Shown here in pieces: positions 1 to 5,712 of a stretch of 6,467 bases of DNA (positions are counted from its first letter, which is position 1; each line of letters begins with the position of its first letter). The translations under genes and the position numbers were made by a program. Under the pieces are notes generated by a model. That model was given only the letters and a program-made list of their open reading frames with translations, searched no databases and had not been told where the DNA came from. Source of the DNA: Paracoccaceae bacterium (lineage in GTDB: Bacteria > Pseudomonadota > Alphaproteobacteria > Rhodobacterales > Rhodobacteraceae); assembly GCA_007131465.1 (NCBI GenBank), contig SLQN01000331.1, positions 1-6,467 on the forward strand. Reading direction: 5' to 3'.

Positions 1-1634
1 ATGACCCGCTGTCGGTCATCTCCAACACCGATCCCGCGAACGGGACGGTGGCGATAGGCGCCGACGGCCAGTTCATCTACATCCCCAACCCGGGGTTCAG
101 CGGGCAGGACAGCTTCACCTACACCATCACCGACGGCAATGGCGGGCAGGACACGGCGACGGTCAAGATCACCATCAAGGACGCGCCCGTTGTCGACCCG
201 AACCTGCCGCCCGTGGCCGTGGACGATGACTTCACCGGGGATTTCAACAAGGCAATCGAAGGGTCCGTGCTTGGCAACGACTCTGATCCCGATGGCGACA
301 CCCTGACAGTCATCGGGAATACGCAACCGTCCAATGGCACTGTCGTTATCAACGAGGCCGGTCAGTTTATCTATGTCCCGGCCCAGGGCTTCACGGGCGA
401 GGACAGCTTCACCTACACCATCACCGATGGCAATGGCGGGCAGGACACGGCGACGGTCACGCTGGTTGTCGGCGATGCGCCCAACAACCCGCCCGATGCC
501 GAGAACGATTTCTTCAGCGGCGAATTCGGCGAAGACATCGAAGGGTCGGTACTGGACAATGACTCTGACCCGGATGGCGATGACCTGACTGTTATTGACA
601 ACACGGAGCCATCGCACGGCACTGTGGTGATGAAACCTGACGGAACGTTCACCTACACGCCGAATGACGGGTTCTCGGGGCAGGACAGCTTCACCTACAC
701 CATCAGCGATGGGAATGGTGGTCAGGATACAGCGACAGTCAACCTGTTCGTGGAAAAGTGCCCGCCGAAGAACAACCCGCCGATTGCTGTCAAGGACGAA
801 TTCGAGACCGAATTCAACACCGAATTCACCGGCAATGTTCTGAATAACGACAGCGACCCGGATGGCGACCCGTTGACGGTGCTGATCAATACCGACACCA
901 AGAATGGCACGCTGGTGATGCAACCCGACGGGACCTTCACCTATACGCCTGATGACGGATACTTCGGAGAAGACAGCTTTGAATATGTTGTGACCGATGG
1001 TCGGGGTGGTTTCGACAAGACGACAGTGCATATCACAGTGCCCTGTCTGGCCGCCGGGACATTGGTGACTACATCCGAAGGCCTGAAACCGGTCGAAGAA
1101 ATCCGCATCGGTGACAAGGTTTTGACGCGCGACGACGGGTTCCAGGAAGTGCTCTGGTCAGGCAGCCGTGTTATGGATGCCACTGAACTGGCGCGCAACC
1201 CGGACTTTGTCTCGGTCATGATCCGCGCCGGGGCGCTTGGCAGCAATCTGCCCCGGCGTGACCTGCGGGTCTCTCCGGGCCACCGGATGCTGGTCAGCGG
1301 GGTCCATGCGGAACTGATGTTCGGGGAACGCGACGTCCTGATCGCGGCAAGCGATCTGGTCGGCCAGCCCGGCATCAGCTTCGATCCGCGCCCGGTGACC
1401 TATGTGCACATCATGTTTGACACACACCAGATCATCGACTCGGAAGGTGCCTGGAGCGAAAGCTTCCAGCCTGCCGATATCACGCTGAAGGGTCTGGATG
1501 AAGAGCAGCGCGACGAATTGCTGGCGCTGTTCCCTGAGCTTGCATCTCGCAAGGGCCAGAGAAGTTATGTCGCTGCCCGCCGGGTTCTGGCATCACATGA
1601 ATCGTCGGCTTTGATGTCTCTAAATCGGATTTAG
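1..1634 (+). CDS. Tandem Ig/cadherin-like repeat protein with C-terminal Hint_2 domain (5' partial)
   Basis: The reading frame enters the window open at base 3 and already reads as repeat sequence (DPLSVISNTDPANGTV), so the GTG at 48 is internal and the true start lies upstream. Residues below count from that GTG. There are four Big_9/cadherin-like domains: a partial one to residue 52, then about 53-145, 146-241 and 242-332. Domains 2-4 each carry NDSDPDGD, a likely calcium loop, near their start; all four have a DSF-Y-(I/V)-(S/T)DG-GG motif near the end. At residue 333 the sequence PCLAAGTLVTTSEG begins a Hint_2 domain (about 333-475), with Cys333 at the block A position, GDKVLTRDDGFQEVLWSG, and VSPGHRML with His412. 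It ends near WSESFQP and has no intein-type terminal His-Asn. A tail of about 50 residues follows. Such proteins in Rhodobacterales are usually large exported surface proteins or adhesins; export by a type I system and self-processing at Cys333 are inferences. An intrinsic terminator follows. Confidence 0.9.
   Translation, partial: DPLSVISNTDPANGTVAIGADGQFIYIPNPGFSGQDSFTYTITDGNGGQDTATVKITIKDAPVVDPNLPPVAVDDDFTGDFNKAIEGSVLGNDSDPDGDTLTVIGNTQPSNGTVVINEAGQFIYVPAQGFTGEDSFTYTITDGNGGQDTATVTLVVGDAPNNPPDAENDFFSGEFGEDIEGSVLDNDSDPDGDDLTVIDNTEPSHGTVVMKPDGTFTYTPNDGFSGQDSFTYTISDGNGGQDTATVNLFVEKCPPKNNPPIAVKDEFETEFNTEFTGNVLNNDSDPDGDPLTVLINTDTKNGTLVMQPDGTFTYTPDDGYFGEDSFEYVVTDGRGGFDKTTVHITVPCLAAGTLVTTSEGLKPVEEIRIGDKVLTRDDGFQEVLWSGSRVMDATELARNPDFVSVMIRAGALGSNLPRRDLRVSPGHRMLVSGVHAELMFGERDVLIAASDLVGQPGISFDPRPVTYVHIMFDTHQIIDSEGAWSESFQPADITLKGLDEEQRDELLALFPELASRKGQRSYVAARRVLASHESSALMSLNRI
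3..1043 (+). repeat. Four tandem Ig/cadherin-like domain repeats, about 280 bp period
   Basis: Units run at about 3-203 (partial), 204-482, 483-770 and 771-1043. The block coding for DSFTYTITDGNGGQDTATV is almost identical in DNA between units 1 and 2 (from base 108 and from base 402). It carries several synonymous changes in unit 3 and is strongly diverged in unit 4, next to the Hint domain. The NDSDPDGD block also recurs, at about 276-299, 558-581 and 846-869. The array probably continues to the left of the window. Near-identical copies like these can recombine, so unit number may vary between strains and assemblies may collapse here. Confidence 0.88.
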
Positions 1635-1658
1635 AGTGGCGTTGAAGGTCCATTGAGG

Positions 1659-1687
1659 CGCCCGGCAACAAAGCCGGGCGTTCATTT
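1659..1687 (+). terminator. Rho-independent terminator of the Hint-repeat protein gene
   Basis: A perfect 8 bp GC-rich stem (CGCCCGGC at 1659-1666, GCCGGGCG at 1673-1680) encloses the loop AACAAA, and TTCATTT follows. It begins 25 bases after the stop codon. The T tract is short and interrupted but the stem is strong. The opposite strand has no T run, so it should act mainly on plus-strand transcripts. Confidence 0.82.
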
Positions 1688-1841
1688 GCCAGAGTTCACT
1701 GGAAAACCGGCTGTTCGATCACATCGTCATTCCAGCCAAGCCGGATGAACCCGCTTGAAGCAGGAAGCTGGTCGCGATTCTTGGCCAGACACGGGCACGG
1801 CAGAATGGTGGGGCGCGGTTCCCTGGCACACAGCTTCCATC
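1688..1841. other. Non-coding or decayed stretch between terminator and IS3 end
   Basis: No convincing gene is seen. The minus strand is open in one frame from 1851 down to a TGA at 1696-1698 (about 51 residues, ending NDDVIEQPVFQ). It has no start codon with a ribosome binding site and matches no family I recognise. It might be the C-terminal stub of a gene cut by the neighbouring IS3-family end, or chance. Confidence 0.35.
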
Positions 1842-2051
1842 TGACCTGCCCTTATTGTCAGGGCCACTCGTAAGTCGAGTTTGTTCTTCTTTTGTATGCC
1901 TACATTCGGCGGCGTGAGTAATGGGTGCAGGCGTGGAGCCATCAAGTAGCTCAAGCGGCTGCGCCTATTGCGTTTTGTCGAAGGGCCTTGCGGCTGCGAA
2001 CTCCTCCGGGGTGTGATACTTCAGGCTGCTCGTAAGCGCGGCGGCGTGGCC
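1842..2051 (-). mobile_element. Truncated IS3-family element, transposase 3' end plus terminal region
   Basis: The minus strand encodes the typical C-terminus of an IS3-family orfB transposase (see the pseudogene at 1965-2051). About 120 bases beyond its stop, the plus strand starts TGACCTGCCCTTATTGTCAG at 1842, which resembles the TG-starting, C-rich inverted repeats of this family and probably marks the element end. Between them, 1866-1880 forms a short hairpin (ACTCG-TAAGT-CGAGT) followed by the T-rich run TTGTTCTTCTTTT. Everything upstream in the transposase, including the DDE core, is missing, so the element is dead. The exact outer end is inferred from the repeat-like sequence; I could not find the partner end in the window. 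Confidence 0.55.
1965..2051 (-). pseudogene. IS3-family transposase (orfB) C-terminal fragment
   Basis: The frame reads ...TSSLKYHTPEEFAAARPFDKTQ-stop. IS3-family integrase-type transposases end with a segment of the form RPHSSL-Y-TP-EFA, and SSLKYHTPEEFAA is a clear match to it. An in-frame TAG at 2052-2054 and loss of the expected N-R-RPH residues before SSLKY show that the frame is broken within about 10 codons upstream of the match. Only the last 20-odd codons of roughly 280 or more remain, so no active product is expected. Confidence 0.7.
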
Positions 2052-2093
2052 CTACCATAACGGTTCCATAGTCATTCAGTTGACGGCACATCC

Positions 2094-2222
2094 ATGACAT
2101 CAAAGATCGGAATTATGGCGATCAACCTCGCAAAAGACTGCATTCAGGTTTGCGCTTTCAGGCCGGACGGAGGAGTTGTATTGAACCGCGCCTTGTCGCG
2201 GACCTGGCTGGCGGCCCGATAA
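2094..2222 (+). pseudogene. IS110-family transposase N-terminal fragment
   Basis: An ATG frame of 42 codons reads MTSKIGIMAINLAKDCIQVC and then AFRPDGGVVLNRALSRTWLA before TAA at 2220-2222. IS110-family DEDD transposases begin with the pattern (V/I)G-DLAK-V-QV-...DG-V-...RAL-R, and this fragment follows it throughout. The first catalytic Asp of the DEDD set, in the DLAK motif, is Asn here (AAC, INLAK). The protein stops before the remaining RuvC-like domain, the leucine-rich linker and the Tnp_2 (IS116/IS110/IS902) domain; full members are about 320-420 residues. It is therefore inactive debris. The orientation is opposite to the adjacent IS3 fragment. Confidence 0.68.
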
Positions 2223-2416
2223 TGATCATCACCTGTCCGCGCGGCGGCGGCCTGTCCGCAGGCCTTGAGCTTCGTGAATATGCGCGCGCGAACGCCAGGC
2301 GCGCGCGAGTGCCGGCGATTGATTTTGATCGGGGATGCAAACAGGGAATTCCAGATCGGCCATCACAGAGATCCTGAATCGGACAAGCCGCAACACGAAT
2401 AATGCGAGATATCTCG
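2223..2416. other. Gene-free stretch between IS110 fragment and transporter operon
   Basis: I recognise no gene in this stretch. It holds three structured spots: a small hairpin (GGCCTG-TCCG-CAGGCC, 2249-2264), an alternating CG hairpin (arms 2283-2290 and 2300-2307) and a 12 bp palindrome at 2405-2416 next to the permease stop. The minus strand has a 63-codon frame (2229-2420) that starts with TTG overlapping the permease stop by four bases. Its sequence, rich in Arg and Ala, looks like no family I know and it has no clear ribosome binding site. The extent of IS110-derived DNA in this region is unknown. Confidence 0.4.
2405..2416 (-). terminator. Palindrome directly after the permease stop, possible weak terminator
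   Basis: CGAGATATCTCG is a perfect 12 bp palindrome that abuts the stop codon of the permease gene (minus strand). On the transcript it could form a short CGAG stem with an ATAT loop, followed by CATTATTCG. The stem is too short and the U tract too poor for a confident intrinsic terminator; a dimeric protein binding site or chance are alternatives. Confidence 0.2.
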
Positions 2417-3622
2417 TCAACTCCCGGGGCGCGCCAATCTTTCGATTCCCCGATCGATGGACACTGCAATGACAAGTAACAGCCCGGTCACGATCAGCCG
2501 TGCCTCATTCGCGACCCCCATCAGATTGAGCCCATTCGACACTGTGGCAATGATGAGTGCGCCGAAAAGCGCCCCAACCACCATGCCGCGTCCGCCAAAC
2601 AGGCTGACGCCACCGATCACTGCGGCCGCGATGCTTTCAAGAAGCAGCGCACCTCCCCCGACGCCGCCGCCAGATGAGACTGATACACCCAGTGAACGAG
2701 AAGCGGAGAGTATCCCGCCAAAGGCTGCTAGGCTGCCTGCGATGGCGAAGGCGATGATCTTGATTCTGTCCACCTTGATACCGGCCCGTCGTGCGGCCTC
2801 TGCGTTGTTGCCGATGGCGTAAAGGTAGGTGCCGAAGCGCGTCTCAGAGGTGATGTAGGACATGACACCCAGCAGCGCGAGAAACAGGATGACCGGCATC
2901 GGCAGGCCGCGCTGGTTTTCGAGAAACATCAGCATCCCGATCAGAAACAGCGCCACAACCGCCAAAGGCAGAAGCACCCCGGTCTGAAAGGACGCGTCGA
3001 GCCCTGCCCGCTGTCGAGACCGCCATGTCGAGCCGAGCACAAGGGCGAATACCAGGATTGCACCGAGTATGAGCCCCCAGGCCAGCGCGCCGGTGACATG
3101 GGTTGCGGCCAGCTTATCTACGCCGGAATTCATCAGGTTGTAGCGCCCGGTGCGCGGCAAGAGCAGCAACTGGACCCCGTTCAGCACCATCCCGACACCA
3201 AGCGTCACCACGAAAGAGGGCACGCCGATTAGCGTGATCCAGCGTCCCGAGGCTGCGCCGATAGCCCCGCCAAGTGCTACAGCCGCGAAGATGGCCAGCG
3301 GGACCGGCATGCCGAAATCCATGACGATCTTGGCCATGAAGACCGAGGCGACGCCCGAGGTTGCGGCCACCGACAGGTCGATTTCGCCTGTGAGCAGCAC
3401 GAACACCAGCCCCAGCGCGATGATCCCCGTCACGGTCGATTGCACCAGAAGATTGCTGAGGTTCCGGCTGCTCAGGAAGACGTCCGACTGGCTGGCGAAG
3501 AAGACAAACAACGCGATGAGGCCGATTGCCACGGGAACGAAACTCAGCTCATTGCCAAGCCGCTCGGTCAGGGTGCGTCTTGGCGTCGCGACGGGTGTGG
3601 GGGAATGGAGTGCATCTGTCAT
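2417..3622 (-). CDS. Sugar ABC transporter permease, XylH-like (CUT2, BPD_transp_2)
   Basis: This is a 401-residue inner-membrane permease that should form the channel of a CUT2 (ribose/xylose type) importer with the ATPase and binding protein upstream. About ten hydrophobic segments are visible, from residues 28-43 to 376-389. Family features include the TGEIDLSV stretch (78-85), VPSFVVTLG (134-142), YAIGNNAEAARRAGI (268-282) and ESIAAAVIGGVSLFGG (329-344). A glycine-rich loop, SSGGGVGGGALLLE (316-329), sits just before the last of these. Length is close to E. coli XylH (393). The start chosen is the ATG at 3622 (MTDALHSPTP), 13 bases after the ATPase stop, with an AGGGCGAAGA-like site in front; the longer open frame to 3685 would run into the ATPase gene. 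It is the last gene of the operon, and IS debris follows downstream. Confidence 0.92.
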   Translation of the reverse strand: MTDALHSPTPVATPRRTLTERLGNELSFVPVAIGLIALFVFFASQSDVFLSSRNLSNLLVQSTVTGIIALGLVFVLLTGEIDLSVAATSGVASVFMAKIVMDFGMPVPLAIFAAVALGGAIGAASGRWITLIGVPSFVVTLGVGMVLNGVQLLLLPRTGRYNLMNSGVDKLAATHVTGALAWGLILGAILVFALVLGSTWRSRQRAGLDASFQTGVLLPLAVVALFLIGMLMFLENQRGLPMPVILFLALLGVMSYITSETRFGTYLYAIGNNAEAARRAGIKVDRIKIIAFAIAGSLAAFGGILSASRSLGVSVSSGGGVGGGALLLESIAAAVIGGVSLFGGRGMVVGALFGALIIATVSNGLNLMGVANEARLIVTGLLLVIAVSIDRGIERLARPGS

Positions 3623-3635
3623 CTTGATCTTCGCC

Positions 3636-4400
3636 CTAGCCGGCCATGTTGACGGCTTCATTGCCGCCCACCATGGCATTGACAACCTGTTCGCCTGTCA
3701 CGTCGCCGGAGTTGAAACTGGCCGCGTTTCGTCCCAGTCTGAGCACCTCGATCCGGTCGGTGTTGTCCAGAACAAAGTGATGAATGTCGTGGCTGATGAC
3801 CAGCACGGCCAGTCCGTGAGAGGCGAGTTCACGCACCAGATCACCGACCTGTTCGGCAGCCGAATGGCTGAGCGCCGCTGTCGGCTCATCCAGAAGCACA
3901 ACCTTTGGTTCCCACAGGATCGAGCGTGCGATGGCGATATTCTGCCGCTGTCCGCCTGACATCGCACCCACGTTGCGGGTCAACGAGATGGAGTCGAGCC
4001 TGAGGCGGCGCAGCACCTCCTTGGCGCGCTTTTCCGCCGCAGCGCGTGTCAGGCGGTATCCGGTATACCATGGCCCGGTCAGTTCCCGGCCCAGAAAGAG
4101 GTTCTGCACGGCATCGAGATTGTCGCATAAGGCAAGATCCTGGTAGACCGTCTGCACGCCCATCTCGGCCACTTCGGCGGGATCGGAGACATGCACCTCG
4201 CGGCCCTCGAAGATGTATTGGCCGCTGTCGGGGCGGTGCACGCCGGACATGACCTTGACCAATGTCGATTTACCAGCACCATTATCGCCGACAAGGGCCA
4301 CGACCTTGCCCGGTTCAAGATCCAGCGACACATTGCTAAGCGCCTTGATGCTGCCGAAACTCTTGGACACGCCGCGCAGGGAGAGGATGGGCTCTGTCAT
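3636..4400 (-). CDS. Sugar ABC transporter ATP-binding protein, single-module (FrcA/XylG-like)
   Basis: This 254-residue cytoplasmic ATPase should power the adjacent permease as a homodimer. Motifs in order: Walker A GDNGAGKST (38-46), Q-loop VYQD with Gln87, signature MSGGQRQ (147-153), Walker B KVVLLDEP with Asp171 and Glu172, and switch His204 in VISHD. All key residues are present. It has only one ABC module, as in Sinorhizobium FrcA (about 260 residues), unlike E. coli XylG or RbsA, which carry two in about 500. The start is the ATG at 4400 (MTEPILSLRG), preceded by an AAGGAAAAGGCGG stretch; the frame stays open to 4580 but that extension overlaps the binding-protein gene and has no family resemblance. 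It lies 73 bases after the binding-protein stop, across a strong hairpin, and 13 bases before the permease start. Confidence 0.93.
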   Translation of the reverse strand: MTEPILSLRGVSKSFGSIKALSNVSLDLEPGKVVALVGDNGAGKSTLVKVMSGVHRPDSGQYIFEGREVHVSDPAEVAEMGVQTVYQDLALCDNLDAVQNLFLGRELTGPWYTGYRLTRAAAEKRAKEVLRRLRLDSISLTRNVGAMSGGQRQNIAIARSILWEPKVVLLDEPTAALSHSAAEQVGDLVRELASHGLAVLVISHDIHHFVLDNTDRIEVLRLGRNAASFNSGDVTGEQVVNAMVGGNEAVNMAG

Positions 4401-4425
4401 ATCCGCCTTTTCCTTGGTCGCAAAC

Positions 4426-4452
4426 CCGCTGACGGCGAACTGCCGCCAGCGG
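4426..4452 (-). promoter_or_regulatory. Intercistronic hairpin between binding-protein and ATPase genes
   Basis: On the transcript, CCGCTGGCGG pairs with CCGTCAGCGG (10 bp including one G-U pair) around the 7-base loop CAGTTCG. It sits 21 bases after the binding-protein stop and 25 bases before the ATPase start. No real U tract follows, so full termination is unlikely. In other importer operons such as malE-malF, structures at this place protect the upstream mRNA and allow more binding protein than membrane components; that role here is inferred from position. Confidence 0.6.
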
Positions 4453-4473
4453 CTGGAAGAGAAGCCACAGAAA

Positions 4474-5562
4474 TCAAAGGTTGCCTTGACACAGGGCTGT
4501 TGCTTCGGCCCCCTGGCAGACTTCCTCCCAAGTATAGATGCCCGCCTCAACCACATCCGCGATATTGTCGAGCGTGACATTGTTCACCGGAAGGAAGGCG
4601 GCAGGCACCTTCATGTGTTCATTGTCGACTTCGCCGTTCAGCCACGCCTCTGGCATGTCCGCGCCGGTCAGTATTGCCGCAGAGATGTCCGCAGCCGCTG
4701 CGGCCATCACCCGCAGGTCCTTGAACACTGTGTTGTCCTGCCAGCCCTGCGCGATGAACTGCAACGCCTCGATCGTGGCGTCCTGGCCACCGGTCACGAC
4801 GATTTCACCGGGGGAGTACCCCTGACTGATCAGGGCCGCGACCGACCCGCCGGTCGTGCCATCATTCATGCCAAGGAACATATGGACATTACCGTTGGTG
4901 CGCGTCAGGCAATCCTCGGCAAAAGATTGTGCCTGCACCGGGTCCCAGTTGGGGGTAAAATCTTCGCAGACCACTTCGACCCGCCCCGCATCGATCAGCG
5001 GTTGCAGATATTCGTTCTGGCCAATTTCATACTGGGTTGTCCCGAATTCGCCCTGATTGCCCTTGACGCGAGCGATGCGGACCGTGCCTTCGGGCATCGC
5101 CTCGATCAGTTCGGCGGCACGCTGGCCCTGCGCCTGCCCCACAGCGAGCGCATCGAACAGCACATGCGCTTCGGCCCGTCCGCCGATGGCGTCATGTTCA
5201 TACAGCAGGACAGGGACTGCGGCCTCTTCTGCGGCGCGCAGCGCTCCGGCAGCCAGGTTTGCGTCAGACGACGTAAAGACAATCAGGGCTGCGCCTTGCG
5301 CGACGGCGTCCTCGACAAGGCGTTGCTGACGCACCGGGTCGCCCTCGCCGTTCTGCACCGTCACGCGAACATCTGGCATCCGCTCTTCCATTGCGGCGAC
5401 GAAAAGTGGCGCGTCGCTGCGCTCGAACCGGATCGTGGTAGAGTTCGGCAGCATGAAGAAGACATGCTCCCCGTCTGCGAGGGCGGGCGTCGCGGTGATT
5501 GCGCAAAACGTTATCGCCGCGGCGGCGCTACTGGACGCCAGCAAATTTGGTCTTTTGGTCAT
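4474..5562 (-). CDS. Periplasmic sugar-binding protein, XylF-like (CUT2 ABC transporter)
   Basis: This 362-residue periplasmic binding protein (Peripla_BP_4 type) delivers the ligand to the permease. A Sec signal peptide is visible: KR at 3-4, a hydrophobic stretch, and an Ala-Leu-Ala site after residue 29. It aligns by eye with E. coli XylF, for example NDGTTGGSVAALISQG (233-248), TGGQDATIEALQFIAQG (257-273) and TVFKDL (278-283). Trp206, Asn233, Asp261 and Lys281 match XylF positions I recall as sugar-contacting, while the XylF YDR and DNNA motifs are replaced by YEH (121-123) and EFGT, so the ligand may not be D-xylose. Mature cysteines at 199, 218, 349 and 358 could form disulfides. The ATG at 5562 has a very good ribosome binding site, GGGAGGA, 5 bases upstream (5568-5574). 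It is the first of the three transporter genes. Confidence 0.9.
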   Translation of the reverse strand: MTKRPNLLASSSAAAAITFCAITATPALADGEHVFFMLPNSTTIRFERSDAPLFVAAMEERMPDVRVTVQNGEGDPVRQQRLVEDAVAQGAALIVFTSSDANLAAGALRAAEEAAVPVLLYEHDAIGGRAEAHVLFDALAVGQAQGQRAAELIEAMPEGTVRIARVKGNQGEFGTTQYEIGQNEYLQPLIDAGRVEVVCEDFTPNWDPVQAQSFAEDCLTRTNGNVHMFLGMNDGTTGGSVAALISQGYSPGEIVVTGGQDATIEALQFIAQGWQDNTVFKDLRVMAAAAADISAAILTGADMPEAWLNGEVDNEHMKVPAAFLPVNNVTLDNIADVVEAGIYTWEEVCQGAEATALCQGNL

Positions 5563-5712
5563 GATAGTCCTCCCTTGAAGTCAATGGTCTCTGAGGTCCG
5601 ACAGAGCTGGCCCTTGACCAGTTCCAATCTGGTATGTGTCCGCTCAGTGTAGGCCCTTCCCCCGGGACCGTCGCATGCTGTTCTGTCCAGTCTGGAACCT
5701 CGATGGTCCTTT
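5563..5712 (-). promoter_or_regulatory. Intergenic leader of the transporter genes with inverted repeats
   Basis: This 150-base gap between the dehydrogenase stop and the binding-protein start is long enough to hold a promoter or operator. Three short inverted repeats are visible: TCCAG-T-CTGGA (5686-5696), CTCTG-N8-CAGAG (5589-5606), and, on the minus strand, CTGG-N7-CCAG in the stretch ACTGGTCAAGGGCCAGCT. I could not find a convincing -35/-10 pair. Whether the transporter is transcribed from here, from upstream of the dehydrogenase, or from both cannot be told from the sequence. Confidence 0.35.

Noticed and set aside
48..50. GTG at 48 as the start of the repeat protein
   Set aside because: The frame is open upstream to the window edge and the upstream codons continue the repeat pattern, so this is an internal valine codon.
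941..1375. Minus-strand open frame of 144 codons under the Hint domain
   Set aside because: Shadow of the repeat/Hint protein, whose frame shows conserved family motifs throughout.
1727..1954. Minus-strand 75-codon frame across the IS3 end
   Set aside because: It crosses the probable element boundary and lies beyond the transposase stop; most likely non-coding IS terminal DNA plus flank.
2150..2377. Plus-strand 75-codon frame overlapping the IS110 fragment
   Set aside because: It overlaps the recognisable IS110 frame, has no family match, and is probably chance.
2229..2420. TTG-started 63-codon frame overlapping the permease stop by four bases
   Set aside because: The overlap suggests coupling, but there is no clear ribosome binding site, the composition is atypical and no family is recognisable.
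3623..3685. N-terminal extension of the permease to 3685
   Set aside because: It overlaps the ATPase 3' end in another frame; the ATG at 3622 gives the expected length and spacing.
3150..3959. Plus-strand open frame of 269 codons across the permease and ATPase genes
   Set aside because: Antisense shadow; the opposite strand carries clear CUT2 permease and ABC motifs in a consistent frame.
4401..4580. N-terminal extension of the ATPase to 4580
   Set aside because: It overlaps the binding-protein gene, lacks ABC similarity, and the ATG at 4400 has a ribosome binding site and the normal family N-terminus.
4213..5652. Long plus-strand open frame of 479 codons opposite the ATPase and binding-protein genes
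   Set aside because: It is an antisense shadow of two well-supported minus-strand genes in high-G+C DNA, and its translation (rich in Arg, His and Cys) resembles no family.
5563..5712. Sigma-70 promoter upstream of the binding-protein gene
   Set aside because: Candidates such as TGGACA or TTGGAA lack a reasonable -10 box at 16-18 bases, so no promoter is called.
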